Numbered from the stretch's first letter, positions 22,091 to 33,523 are shown. The stretch: 64,000 nt of DNA from Ophiocordyceps camponoti-saundersi (nom. inval.) (GCA_003339415.1 PDHQ01000086.1:52387-116386), one strand, 5' to 3'. Translations and numbers: made by a program. Notes: a model not told the origin generated them from the letters alone.

Positions 22091-24268
22091 TTCGCGAACA
22101 GGTCATCACCTTGCCGATGCGCGACTCTCCTCCGGGGATGACCACCTCCAAGAGCTCCAAGTCGTCTTCATTTCACTCCCTCACAAGCCACGACGGCAGC
22201 CTCTTGGGCGATGTCGGCCACTTTGAGGACATCGGCCTCGACGATGAAGGCGCTACCCTCAAGAGCCCTCCCTGTCCGCCCGTCAATGCTCCGCTCACGC
22301 GAAATCTCGCCTCCGTGAAGCGAACTCCGACGCCCCGACGCTCGTTTCCCAACCTCCGTGCTAATGTCTACTCGTCGAACCCGAGAAGCACGAACCTCGC
22401 CGTTCTCACCGATCCGAGGTCGCTGGCCCTGCCTCGGGGCTCTTCTATCGTGCCGCAATCTCGCAGGAACCGAAGCACCAGCCCCGCGCTGTCACCGAAT
22501 ACTCGAGAGCACGGTCGTCCTCGTATGCCTCGACGAGGCAGCTGGCAGGCCTGTCGCGACCGCAAGTCTCTCGCCGAACTAGAAAACGAGTGCGATGAGG
22601 ACGATGGCGACGACATACCCGATCACATCGTACTCGACAACGTGCCCATATCGCCGCGTCCTGTCAATGAGCGCCCACCCACCCGATCTCCGACCGTCTC
22701 TCCGCCGCCCGACCGTGTTCCCAAGGATCGCGTGCGGAGCGTAGGCAACGGAACGCCGCCGGTCGCGCAAGACCAGGGATCGCTGCGCTCTCCATCATGG
22801 CGATCCGACTCGTCCGACCGCTCCCCGATGAGCGTTTCCAGATTGAAGACCTCCAACCGGAACGCTGCCTTGGCCGATCTCAGCGCCGAGGCCAAGGCTC
22901 TGACGGAGAAGCTGGAAGAGCACGCCGACGAGCAGGAGGAGCACTATGTCCGGCAGCCTGTAAACCCGGGTCGCCCCAACACGTGGGCTTCGAGTCAGAC
23001 GCACACGCCGCACATGTACGATAAGAAAGAGAGGGTCAAATCGTCGACGCCCGAATTGCCACCCCTGCGAAGGACCAACATCATGGTCGATCCGCTACCC
23101 ATTTCGAAGGAAAAAGAGGCGGTTCTCAGTCGCACTCGGCCGTCGTGGCTGCCTCCCAAGGATCCTAACGAGGAAAAGCGGCACGTGCGCGAGTACCAAG
23201 AAATGATGGCGGCCAGTGTCAGGGCGGATGAGCGGCGTGAAGCCGCGCGCAGGTCAAAGACCGAGTCCAGGGACAGCAACGCCGACAGCCTGATGCAAAT
23301 CTGGGAAAAAGACATTGTCCCTCGCTGGAACGAGGCTATCCGGGAGCGTAGGACACGCGACATGTGGTGGAAGGGTATAGCTCCGCGGAGCCGTGGCGTC
23401 GTCTGGAGCCGGGCCATTGGCAACGAGCTGGGCCTCACGGCGGCCACATTTCGCACCGCCTTGTCGAGAGCACACGACGTGCAGACGCGAGTCAGGATGG
23501 ACAGGGGGGACGCCGAGGACGCCAGGAGAGCCAAGTGGTTCGACCGCATTCGCAGAGATGCCGGCGAAGGAACCTGGAAAGAGTTGCGCATCTTTCAACC
23601 CGGGGGTCCCCTGCACCGGGCTCTCGTGGATGTGCTCTGCGCCTACGCCATGTACAGGAACGACATCGGCTATGTGGCCGGCAGTAATGTGAGTCGAAGG
23701 ACCTATCAATCAGCCTCGTCGGGTGAGCTGGGTTTGGATCCGCAGGAGTGCTAAGAAGTGTTCCTCACAGGCTATTGCGGCGCTCCTCCTGCTCAACCTA
23801 CCTGATGCTGAAACGTCTTTTATCGCGCTCGCCAACATACTAAACCGGCCGCTGCCGCTATCTTTCTACACCACGGACCAGGGTGCACAGGCGTCGGCCT
23901 TCAACCTCGTGCTACAGACGCTCAGCCAAAAGTCGCGCGCGCTGCACGAGCACCTGACGCGGACAGTGGAAAGCGTGGAGCCGGAGCTGTACCTCGGGCA
24001 TCTTTTCACCAGCCTCTTCGCCGACTATCTGTCTATCGACGAGGCGGCCAGGCTGTGGGATGTCTACGTGTTCGAAGGCGATGCGCTGCTTGTCCGGGCC
24101 GCTGTTGCCATACTGCTGATGCACGAGATGCCACTCCTGGGAAGCAAGACGGCTGACGAGATCCGGGCGGTCATGTCCAGATCTGCCGGACGATCAGCGC
24201 ACGCTGTGGCGCCGGTCGGGGCGGAGGACCGGTTCATGCGGTTGGTCCGCGAGGCAGGCAAGCCTTGA
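22087..24268 (+). CDS. TBC-domain (Rab-GAP-like) protein
   Basis: Predicted 699-residue protein. Residues 1 to about 400 are Ser/Pro/Arg-rich and look disordered, with many SP and RS sites and a short acidic run (ECDEDDGDD). A TBC domain follows from about 415: WWKGIAPRSRGVVWSRAIG matches the W-KGIP-R-RG-W opening of Rab GTPase-activating proteins, and later helices run through the exon junction (DIGYVAGSN|AIAALLLLNLP). One 82-bp intron at 23689-23770 (GTGAGT...CACAG) is phase 0. The two catalytic fingers of TBC proteins are not evident: IRRDAGEGTW lacks the Arg of the IxxDxxR motif, and IGYVAGSN replaces the YxQG motif. Rab-GAP activity is thus doubtful, although the fold should direct it to vesicle traffic. 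A four-codon upstream ORF overlaps the start. Confidence 0.85.
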
Positions 24269-27200
24269 TTACACACACTGGAGAGGTCTCGGGACAGTTG
24301 AAGCGGTCGTCGAACTTGCGGACCCCCTGAAGGCCCTTTGCAAATTGGGATGCTCAATCACACACACACAACAAGAGTAATACGCTAATCGCCTACTATG
24401 GTTTACATGACACAGCGGATAATGTTTACAAGCGAACACACATACATAGACGGAGCGCCGCGGTGGCTGGCTCACGGCGTTTTCTGAGAGGATTTACCTC
24501 ATGTCCCGGGACGGAAAAGAATTTGTCGGCCTCGTTGGATTGCCATTTCCAGCCATGGGCTTTCTGGCCCGTGGGAGAGTACCTTTTGGTCTTTTTCTCC
24601 TTGCCTCACCTATTTTTTTTTGAGGTAACGGACGGTATTCTCGGGGCGGTTCATTATATTTATTGACCGCTGCCCGCCCGAGGTTGAATCAGCGCATAGC
24701 ACCTATGTAAATAGCTAAACTGCGACCATTGGATACCGTGTCTCTCATCAACGGCGCGAACGCGTGGGGAGATTCCGGAGCATGACGATGGGATGCTGAA
24801 AAAGGGTATCACTGACAGTCGTAAAGGAAGCCCCAAGGTGGCACACACACGTTGACGGGAGGAAGGAATTCCCCCTTTTGTCTCGGGCTTTAGCAGAGCT
24901 GCAGCCGCGTGGTATCCGTACAAATCGCTCCTTGGGGGCCGTTTCTGCCACCCATCTAGGCTTCTCCGGACGGTTAGGCGGCGTCTGCTCTGGCCTACCC
25001 ATCCGTACTGACCGACCTACTAGGTGTATGCATGCATGCGAGCGAGTGTCTATCCCCAGAGCAATAGCTTGTTATGCACCTAGGTGCCTATGCTGCGATG
25101 CATGCCTACCTAGTATCCGTAGGTGGGTATGGATACTATCCGTATTGAAGTACGGATATGCATTTTCCGTCTGCAGTACCGCATGTATTCTATTTCCTGC
25201 AGATGTACGGATATGTAATGCGTTTTTCGGGATGCAGATTGCCTTCCCTGCGTGCATTAGTAGCGCGTAAGGCTGGAACCGGATGGAGATTGTGTGACAA
25301 ATGCCTGTACAGATGTCCGTATCCGTTATGTGCGAATCTTAACTAAATGTAACTAAATGGAAGTTGAGATAATGTTGATAGGTTCCTTGAGTTTAAAGCA
25401 AAGCAAGTCGATCTAACGAGGCATATCTCAATTAATATTTACTCCCATCGTTTATTACGACGGATAATAGCTGACTTCTTGATATATATATATATGTATA
25501 TATATACACACCTAGGTAGGTAGAGATAACACCTAGGAACGCGGAGAGGGGGGGCTAGCCCGGGTTAATACATGCATGTTATGAACTTACCTATCCGTGC
25601 TTGATAAAAGGGTCGTTGTCAGTGGCGGTGGCGATGGCGGCTGAAACACCCCTTTTCCCCTCCCTGCTGACTGCTTAAGTCTACATAGGTATCCAGGTAC
25701 GAACTCACCCCTACCCTAGGCATACTGAGAGGAACATGCAATGCTCTACGGACGTATAAACACCTGTCTACGGATAGAGGTAGGTAGCTAATTGCTTTTT
25801 CTCCCTTTGCTACTTGCTTTTTATCTCCCGTCTGTGATCAGGAAAGGGTGGAAAGGGAGACGAAGGCGGTAAAAGGACCGTGATAACTCTAGCAATTCGG
25901 AAACCAAAGCCGAGAACTGACCGGGCAGGACACCACCACGGCAGACCGCAAGCGGTTCGATAGACGATTATGGCGATGTGCATATATTGCTAGGGACTAT
26001 ACATATCTAGAATACTTGTGTTATTCTAGTTGTGTTTCCTGCTTCTCCCGCGCGTGGCAGGAAACTACCTACGTTACATGTGTGTGTGTGTTGTATAGCA
26101 GAGGCACGTATGATATTGCTATGTGGTAGGAAGGGGGGAAGGTAGCATATAGTATGTATATAAGTACCTATGTATGCATCCGTTCATAAAAATTAGACGT
26201 GTGTTGGGACGAACAGACAATACCGTGTCTGTATCCGTACAGACGTAATAGAACTGCATCTGATTTATACACATGTGTATGTATGTAATATATATGTACG
26301 GACGTACATAGGTAGGTATGTATGCATGTATGTATGTGTGCTCGTGCATATCCGGCGGGTTGCCTCCGTTATAGGCTGAGCTGCTTATAGCTGCCTCAAA
26401 GGCCGGCGCGGAACGTTGTTCGGAGGGTTCGGCCGGCACATGCCGCCACCTGCTTGTGCCTGGGTGCATTATTCGTATTCGTGCCTTTACACGGATACCC
26501 ACCGTAACCAAGTCTAATACGGTGAAATACGCATCAAGAAAGCCGCAAGAATACAGCGAATTATGCTATCTTGACGCATGTGACGAGAGTGCGGTGAACG
26601 GGAAGCGACACGGCAGTAGGTGAGTGTGAAACAGCTATCCGTATCTATCTATACCAGAAAAGGGGGGGGGGGGGAAGCCAAAACAACAAGGGAAAAAAAA
26701 GGGGCCTCAGACATGAAGTTTTCCTAGATATCGCATGATTATTACTCCGACGCCCGTCTCCTGCATGCAGCTTTCATCAGCGCCGTTCAATTGAAGCGTC
26801 AAGTGGAAAAACCTAAAGAAATGCGTGTTTTTATGCTCCGTTGATGAAAAAGGAAAACCAGCTGGAAGAAAGAACAACTTCCAACTCACTCATTAGTTGG
26901 GCAAGAAGTGCGACCTGCTCCGCCCCTTGCAAAGTCCAGATGATTCTTCTACTTGCTACCCATTACCTTTGGAGTACTACAACGTATAGAGACAAGCCCT
27001 AAAAAGACCCGCACCGCAGCACTTTTTCCTCCTTCACACCCCTTCGCATTATCTCATTCATTATCTCATTGCTACCACCCGGGACCAGCATCACCTAATA
27101 CGGTCAGTCCTACGGAAGCCCACCCGACAAATTGCCTCTCCTCTTATCTCAACCCCCCCTTTTCTCCCCTTTCCCACCCCCCCCCCCCCCATCTCCCCCT

Positions 27201-27493
27201 CCCTTCTGCCCCCCCTCCCCCCCCCCTGATTGCTCCCCCTTCCGCTCCCCTTCACAAAGACACACTCCCCCCCTTCTTTATTATTAGGCTTCTTCTCCTC
27301 CTCCTTTCCTACGCGCCTTCTCTTCAAGCCGCCATACCCTTGAGTCTTTGCCGCGGCATTGATCGGGCCACGACGCCTGCTCTTCTCGTCCACAAGCTCC
27401 TCCTCTCCTGAAGATCTTGACAACTCTCCTTCAGACGACACCGTCTCCGGCAAAACTCTCTCTCTTCTTACCAATTCCTCTCCGTTGCCCTTC
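24269..27493. other. Long gene-free spacer with simple repeats, ending in the desaturase leader
   Basis: About 3.2 kb in which I find no gene. It is rich in short repeats: many TACGGATA / ATCCGTAC and CCTAGGTA motifs between 24,900 and 26,640, AT-dinucleotide tracts near 25,485-25,510, (TATG)n near 26,275-26,340, and a run of 13 G at 26,662-26,674. The last 400 bases are C/T-rich with a run of 14 C at 27,177-27,190 and are the probable promoter and leader of the desaturase gene. Open frames such as the one at 26,119-26,511 on the minus strand are composed of repeat sequence and are not called. Confidence 0.5.
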
Positions 27494-28978
27494 ATGGCAT
27501 CGTCTGCCCTCTCCCCCCGCGGCCCCGTGCTGCAGCGGACCATCACCTCGGCCACCGTGACAGACTCCGAGTCGTCGGCTGTCGTTTCGCCCTCTGACTC
27601 GCCCCGGCCATCGCTCTCGCCCTCGTCCACGTCTCTCTCTTCGCTTGCCTCGGTCGACGGCGACTCAAAATACGCCGGGCTCGTCGACACCTACGGAAAC
27701 ACATTTACGCCCCCCGACTTCACCATCAAGGACATCCGTGATGCTATTCCTAAGCATTGTTTCGACCGCTCCGCCCTTACCGGCTATTCTTACATTCTCC
27801 GCGACCTAGCCTGCCTCGCCACAACTTTTGTCCTCTTCCACAACCTTGTGACGCCCCAATTTATCCCTTCGACACCTGTCCGCACCGTCCTCTGGGCCCT
27901 CTATACCGTCCTGCAGGGCCTGTTCGGCACGGGTCTTTGGGTCATTGCACATGAGTGCGGCCACGGTGCCTTCTCTCCGTCTCGCCTGATCAACGACGTG
28001 ACGGGTTGGGTCCTGCACTCGGCCCTGCTCGTCCCCTACTTCAGTTGGCAAATCTCCCACAGCAAGCACCACAAGGCCACCGGCAACATGGAGCGCGACA
28101 TGGTCTTTGTTCCTCGCACCAGGGAGCAGCAGACCTCTCGCTTTGGCAGTGTCGTTCGCGAGATGGGCGAGCTCGCCGAGGACACGCCGGCCTTTACCCT
28201 CCTGATGCTCATCATGCAACAGCTGATCGGCTGGCCCAACTATCTCTTTACCAATGTCACCGGCCACGACTACCATGAGCGCCAGCGAGAGGGTCGTGGG
28301 AAAGGCAAGAAGAACGGTTTCGGCGGAGGCGTCAACCATTTCGACCCTCGCAGCCCATTGTACGAGCAAAAGGATGCCAAGCTCATCGTCCTCAGCGACA
28401 TTGGCATCGGTTTGACCGTCACTGCGCTCATCATGCTCGGTAACCGCTTTGGCTGGGGCAACATGGCCATCTGGTACTTCGTGCCCTATCTCTGGGTCAA
28501 TCACTGGCTGGGTTTGTCACCCTCGCCACCAACTTTTCTCTGGTCTACTCTGCTGACGCCTCTCTCAGTTGCCATCACATTCCTTCAGCACACCGACCCA
28601 TCTCTGCCTCACTACACGGCTGACGAGTGGAATTTTGTGCGTGGAGCGGCCGCTACCATTGACCGCGAGATGGGTTTCGTCGGGCGTCACCTGTTGCACG
28701 GCATCATCGAGACGCACGTTCTTCACCACTACGTTAGCTCCATTCCCTTTTATCACGCCGACGAGGCGACAGATGCCATTCGTCCGGTCATGGGCAAGCA
28801 CTACCGTTCCGACGTCGAGGGCGGACCGCTGGGCTTTATTCGTGCTCTCTGGAGAAGCGCCCGAATGTGTCAATGGGTCGAGCCCAGCGCCGAGGCGCAA
28901 GGCTCTGCCAAGGGCGTTCTTTTCTTCCGCAATGCCAACGGCTTGGGCACGAAACCCATGGCGGCCAAGACGGAATGA
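27494..28978 (+). CDS. FAD2: Delta-12 (oleate) fatty acid desaturase
   Basis: Predicted 475-residue ER membrane di-iron desaturase that introduces the second double bond into oleoyl chains to give linoleoyl chains. The three histidine boxes are present: HECGH at 153-157, HSKHH at 189-193 and HVLHH at 389-393. Hydrophobic segments lie between them (LIVLSDIGIGLTVTALIML). The N-terminal 60 residues are Ser/Pro-rich. A 57-bp intron at 28512-28568 (GTTTGT...TCTCAG) is inferred because splicing restores the family sequence VNHWL|VAITFLQHTDP; it is a multiple of three with no stop, so the unspliced frame is open too. I start at ATG 27494; the upstream extension lacks an ATG. A delta-15 or bifunctional activity cannot be ruled out from sequence alone. 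Confidence 0.93.
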   Translation: MASSALSPRGPVLQRTITSATVTDSESSAVVSPSDSPRPSLSPSSTSLSSLASVDGDSKYAGLVDTYGNTFTPPDFTIKDIRDAIPKHCFDRSALTGYSYILRDLACLATTFVLFHNLVTPQFIPSTPVRTVLWALYTVLQGLFGTGLWVIAHECGHGAFSPSRLINDVTGWVLHSALLVPYFSWQISHSKHHKATGNMERDMVFVPRTREQQTSRFGSVVREMGELAEDTPAFTLLMLIMQQLIGWPNYLFTNVTGHDYHERQREGRGKGKKNGFGGGVNHFDPRSPLYEQKDAKLIVLSDIGIGLTVTALIMLGNRFGWGNMAIWYFVPYLWVNHWLGLSPSPPTFLWSTLLTPLSVAITFLQHTDPSLPHYTADEWNFVRGAAATIDREMGFVGRHLLHGIIETHVLHHYVSSIPFYHADEATDAIRPVMGKHYRSDVEGGPLGFIRALWRSARMCQWVEPSAEAQGSAKGVLFFRNANGLGTKPMAAKTE

Positions 28979-30244
28979 CTTGATGCCTACGTGCAGTTGA
29001 ACAAGGAAAAAGGAAAGGAAAGAAAAAAAAAGGTTGCGAAATGCTAGAGCTTCGGCTAAGCAATGGAGCTGGGCCGACACAAGATAGACGGGGTGATAGA
29101 CGGCGGTGAAAGCTCCCATGGCTAATAAGGTGTGGCGAGCTCAGAAGCTGGAGCTGAAGCTTTCAATAGGGTAGAGGAAGGTCGGTGAGATGCAATTGCA
29201 AATGACCGAGCAGCAAATAAGCATAAATATAACTTGTATGTATATTGTATTTGTTGCTTTCGAAAAGCCGGTACGTCAAACACTGAGAGTGAGAGAAAAG
29301 GGGGGCAGCATAGACAAACCCTGTCTTGTGGCGTCGCGGTTGATCGACAGGGCCTGTCTTTCATCTCGTCAAGTCAAGATTTCACATGGCTTTCGACATG
29401 TGTTGGGGATCAAGCTGTTTCATTCTATCGACTTCTTTTCCTCTTATCGAGCGCACTACTGAACAATGAGGTCTCGAGCCAGATCTGTGTCCGTGCCCGG
29501 ACATCCTACCCTCTGGTCGTAGTAAGTAGAGGTATGCAGGTATGTTACCACCTGGAGTCTTGCCCCCCCCTGCCAATCAGTCTGTTCACCGTCGTACAAA
29601 CCTCATGATCAGGCCACATATAACCTTTCAGTAAAAGCCTGGACAATAGATAAGGTAGAGAAGAGAGGGAAAAAAAAATTGCCTCCACCATCTCTGCTCT
29701 ATCTTCTATATACGTATGTACGCGGAACGATCCCTCCTCAATGGCTGGCTGCCTTTTCAATAGTTTCCCAGGAAGCTGAATCCCCCCCCCGGGCTACAGA
29801 TCATCATGGCCCCTCGAATTGCCGGCCCTGTGCAGCAGCAGCCACGACAGGGGACCGAGCAACAGTGGCTCGAGGCGGTGACGACGTCAGATGGCCCGGT
29901 TTCTGCCTCATGGCCTGGCGGCTACGCGGCAACCAGACCCTTTCCCCACCTCCCACTTGACCCTTCTCGATACCAACAAGGGCTGATCGGCGGAACGGTC
30001 TGGATCGGTGGCTTGCAGAGGAGAGAGAGGGGGGAACTTTGCTTACGCAGAAGACTGTCGAGGCGTAAGCGTGCCTTGCACGTTGGCTTGGTCTTTGTAT
30101 GCGGCATTTGTTACACAGACGTGGGATAAAAAGGGGAACTTTACCGTCTTCGTCGAACGAGAGTTGGCCAATCTATATTGCTGTCGGAATCCCCCAACGT
30201 TGCATCGATCTCGCTTTCTCTCTTGTCTCTTCTCACATCTTTAA
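28979..30244. other. Intergenic region between the desaturase and P-type ATPase genes
   Basis: About 1.27 kb. It should contain the desaturase 3' end and the ATPase promoter. A frame of 107 codons at 29,806-30,129 shows no domain and is not called. No RNA gene is seen. Confidence 0.5.
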
Positions 30245-33200
30245 ATGGACGACGATAAATCGGATTTTGAAAAAGAGCGAGGTCGGGCCATCGCCTTTGA
30301 CGATGCCACGGCGCGGGGCAGACGGGCTCGGGATGTCGACGGTGGCGCCGGTGGTCGGTCCCGGTCGCGGAGCCGGTTCCGGTCGGGTAGCCGTGGGTCT
30401 TCGCGGTCGAGGGCCGGACTTCCGCCTCCGTCGCCTTACTCGGGCGTTCAGATCGAGTATCGGAGTCTTTCGATGCACGTCGCTGAGTCGACTCGGGTTA
30501 ACAACGATAATGTTGACGTCGACAAGAATGTCGATAAGAACGTCGACAAGGACGATCATGACGCCTACTTCGCTCGTCTGACCTATCACAAGCTCTCGCC
30601 CGACGCTCTCTGCCAGCAGCTCAATGTCTCTCGCACCGCCGGTCTTTCGGAGGAGGCGGCAGCGCGTCGTCTCGCTCGCGACGGGCGCAATGCCCTGCCT
30701 CGGGCCAAGTCCAATTACCTCCTTCAGCTGGCCGGCTACCTCTTCGGCGGCTTCTGCTCCGTGTTATGGCTCGGCGTCGTCATCTTCTTCCTATGCTGGA
30801 AGCCGCTTAGCGACCCGCCCTCGGGCACGAACCTGGCTCTGGCGATCCTGGTGCTCATCGTTATTCTGTTGCAGGCTGGCTTTGCCGCGTTTCAGGACTG
30901 GTCGACGCGGAGGACGATGCGGGCCATTGTCGACTTGTTACCGGCCGAGGCGCTGGTTCTTCGCGATGGTAAGCCGGAGAAAAGGCCGGCGGCTCAGCTC
31001 GTTGCCGGGGACGTCGTCTTGCTGCGGATGGGTGACAAGGTGCCGGCCGACCTGCGACTCCTGAGCCACTCGGGAGACTTGCGCTTCGACAGGTCAGTGC
31101 TCACGGGCGAGCCGGACGAGATTGAGGCTTCGGTCGATGCGACGGACAGCAACATTCTCGAGAGCCGCAACATGGCGCTCATGGGCACGCTGGTGGTTAA
31201 TGGCTCGGGCGAGGCGGTCGTCGTCCTCACCGGAGCGCGGTCCGTCATGGGCCGGATCGCAAAGGCCACGGCGGCGGCTGGCCAGGGGTCGACGCTGATC
31301 CAGCGGGAGGTGTGGCGTTTTGTCCGCATCATCGTCGGTCTTACTGTCGTGCTGGCCCTCGTCATATTGCTGGCTTGGTTGCTGTGGCTGCGTCGCGACC
31401 ATCCTGGCTTCATGGGTGTCGTTGCGATGCTAAACAATGTCATGGGCTGCGTCGTCGCCTTCATCCCCGAGGGGATGCCCGTGGCGGTGGCCCTGACGCT
31501 CATGAGGGTTGCCCGTCGGATGAAGGCGGTTGATGTCCTGCCCAAGGGCTTGTCGACGGTTGAGACGCTGGGATGTGTCAACGTCGTCTGTTCGGATAAG
31601 ACGGGCACTCTGACACAAAATCAGATGGTGGTCCGATCCGTTTCCTGCGTCGAACAGGCCGTCTCGAGCGATGATGGCGAAGAAGACGAGAAACAGGCCG
31701 AGGATGAAAAGGATGTTCCCTGTGTCGCCCGTCTTCGTCGGGCCGCGCTGCTTTGCAACGACGCCGTCTTCGATCCGGCATCGCTACACCTCCCCATCGC
31801 CAGTCGCCCCGTACAAGGCAACGCCACCGACGCCGCCGTGCTCCGCTTCGCCGGCGGGACCGAGACGGAGAAGCTCCCGCGGCTGTTCCAGATTCCCTTC
31901 AACTCCAGCAACAAGTGGATGCTGACGCTGCACGACGACGGCGCCGGAAGCAGCGGCGAATACCGCGTCTTCGTCAAGGGCGCGCCCGACGTCCTATTGC
32001 CGACCTGCGTCAGCTACTGGTCGCGCCGCACCGGCGTTGTCGAGCCCCTGACCCTTGATGACCGTGCCGCTATCGGCCGTTATCAGGATAAGCTGGCCGG
32101 ACGGGCTGAGCGGGTCATCGTGCTCTGCGAGAAGGCGGTGCGACCGGCGCATGCGCTGGGATCCAACGATTTTGCCGCCGAGGTGACCGAGTCGGCTGTT
32201 TCGGACCTCGTCCTGATTGGCATCCTCGGTATCGTCGACCCGCCTCGACCGGAGACGGCTGACACGGTCGCCGCCTGTCGCCGTGCCGGAGCTCGCTTCT
32301 TCATGGTCACGGGCGACTACGGCCTTACGGCGGCGGCCATCGCCCGCCTCACCGGCATCTTCACGTCCGACCGTGGTCTGCCGGACTCGGCCGAGACGGT
32401 TAGAGCCGCCGTCGACGCCGGCGAGCAGAACTCGACCGGCGACAGAAGCAGCCTTCTTCTCGAGGGTCCTACCCTGTCCTCGCTTTCGACACCCGCTCAT
32501 TGGGACATTGTCTGCGCCTACAACGAGGTTGTCTTCGCTCGCACCTCGCCCGAGCAGAAGCTGCGCATCGTCGAGGAACTCCGGCGTCGTGGCAATGTCG
32601 TGGCCGTCACGGGCGACGGTGTCAACGACGCTCCCGCCCTCCGTGCCGCCGACGTAGGTGTCGCCGTCGTCTCCGGCAGCGACGTTGCCATCGAGGCTGC
32701 TCACCTGGTGTTGCTGGACCGCTTCGACTCCATCGTCGACGCCATTCGCCTCGGCCGCCTCGTCTTCCAGAACCTGCAAAAGGTCATCGCCTACCTGCTC
32801 CCTGCCGGCAGCTGTTCCGAGATCTGGCCCGTCCTGCTCAACGTCTTCTTCGGCGTCCCCCTGCCGCTGAGCGCCTTTCTCATGATCATCATCTGCGTCT
32901 TCACCGACCTGTTCATGTCCTTGTCGCTCATCATGGAGCAAGAGGAATTTGACCTGCTCTCACTGCCGCCGCGCAACCACATGCGCGATCATCTGATCAA
33001 TGCCAAGATCTACGCCCAGGCCTACTTGTTTGTCGGTATCATGGAAACATGCACTGCCCATGCCATGTTCTTCCTCTACTACTGGCGCGAGGCCCGCATC
33101 CCCATTCGTGAGCTCTTCTTCCTCTTTGAGCGTTATACCGACGGTTTCCACGGATATAGTGCGGCCGAGCTCGCCAAGTTCAATGCCACCGGCCAGTCCG

Positions 33201-33523
33201 TCTACTTCGTTACTCTCGTCATCTTGCAATGGGGCAACATTTTGGCTGTGCGCAACCGCCGCCTCAGCATTGTACAGGCTGATCCCTTTACGTCGAAGCG
33301 GAGAAACCCGTGGCTGGTGCTCAGTATCCTCGTCAGCCTCATTATCGCCGTCTTCGTCACGGAAGTGCCGGGCATCCAGACTCTCTTCAACACCGCCTCG
33401 GTGCCTATCGAGTACTGGCTTATTCCCCTACCGCTTGCACTCGGCCTCCTCTGTATGGATGAGTTGCGCAAGTTGCTCGTTCGCCTGTTTCCCAAGGGTC
33501 CGCTAGCCGCCGTGGCGTGGTGA
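30245..33523 (+). CDS. P-type cation ATPase, Na+/K+-ATPase-like (type IIC-like)
   Basis: Predicted 1092-residue ion pump in one uninterrupted exon. The N-terminus carries an Arg/Ser-rich tract (RSRSRSRFRSGSRGSSRSRAG) and a repeat-like DKNVDKNVDKDD. Then come the cation-ATPase N-terminal domain (YHKLSPDALCQQLNVS), transmembrane pair 1-2, an actuator domain with the TGE loop (SVLTGEPDE), the helix-4 ion site IPEGMPVAVALTLM, the phosphorylation motif CSDKTGTLTQNQM with Asp near 451, the nucleotide site KGAPD, the hinge TGDGVNDAPAL near 790, and six C-terminal helices. PEGMPV, LPKGLSTVETLG and the C-terminal QWGNILAVRNRR resemble the Na+/K+-ATPase alpha branch rather than the fungal ENA sodium pumps. 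Its ion, and the need for any beta subunit, cannot be read from the sequence. Confidence 0.9.
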   Translation: MDDDKSDFEKERGRAIAFDDATARGRRARDVDGGAGGRSRSRSRFRSGSRGSSRSRAGLPPPSPYSGVQIEYRSLSMHVAESTRVNNDNVDVDKNVDKNVDKDDHDAYFARLTYHKLSPDALCQQLNVSRTAGLSEEAAARRLARDGRNALPRAKSNYLLQLAGYLFGGFCSVLWLGVVIFFLCWKPLSDPPSGTNLALAILVLIVILLQAGFAAFQDWSTRRTMRAIVDLLPAEALVLRDGKPEKRPAAQLVAGDVVLLRMGDKVPADLRLLSHSGDLRFDRSVLTGEPDEIEASVDATDSNILESRNMALMGTLVVNGSGEAVVVLTGARSVMGRIAKATAAAGQGSTLIQREVWRFVRIIVGLTVVLALVILLAWLLWLRRDHPGFMGVVAMLNNVMGCVVAFIPEGMPVAVALTLMRVARRMKAVDVLPKGLSTVETLGCVNVVCSDKTGTLTQNQMVVRSVSCVEQAVSSDDGEEDEKQAEDEKDVPCVARLRRAALLCNDAVFDPASLHLPIASRPVQGNATDAAVLRFAGGTETEKLPRLFQIPFNSSNKWMLTLHDDGAGSSGEYRVFVKGAPDVLLPTCVSYWSRRTGVVEPLTLDDRAAIGRYQDKLAGRAERVIVLCEKAVRPAHALGSNDFAAEVTESAVSDLVLIGILGIVDPPRPETADTVAACRRAGARFFMVTGDYGLTAAAIARLTGIFTSDRGLPDSAETVRAAVDAGEQNSTGDRSSLLLEGPTLSSLSTPAHWDIVCAYNEVVFARTSPEQKLRIVEELRRRGNVVAVTGDGVNDAPALRAADVGVAVVSGSDVAIEAAHLVLLDRFDSIVDAIRLGRLVFQNLQKVIAYLLPAGSCSEIWPVLLNVFFGVPLPLSAFLMIIICVFTDLFMSLSLIMEQEEFDLLSLPPRNHMRDHLINAKIYAQAYLFVGIMETCTAHAMFFLYYWREARIPIRELFFLFERYTDGFHGYSAAELAKFNATGQSVYFVTLVILQWGNILAVRNRRLSIVQADPFTSKRRNPWLVLSILVSLIIAVFVTEVPGIQTLFNTASVPIEYWLIPLPLALGLLCMDELRKLLVRLFPKGPLAAVAW

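Noticed and set aside
26119..26511. Minus-strand frame of 130 codons
   Set aside because: Made largely of (TATG)n-type repeat, giving His/Tyr/Ile-rich peptide with no family resemblance.
29806..30129. Plus-strand frame of 107 codons before the P-type ATPase
   Set aside because: No domain and no intron or start context to support it; lies in the ATPase promoter region.
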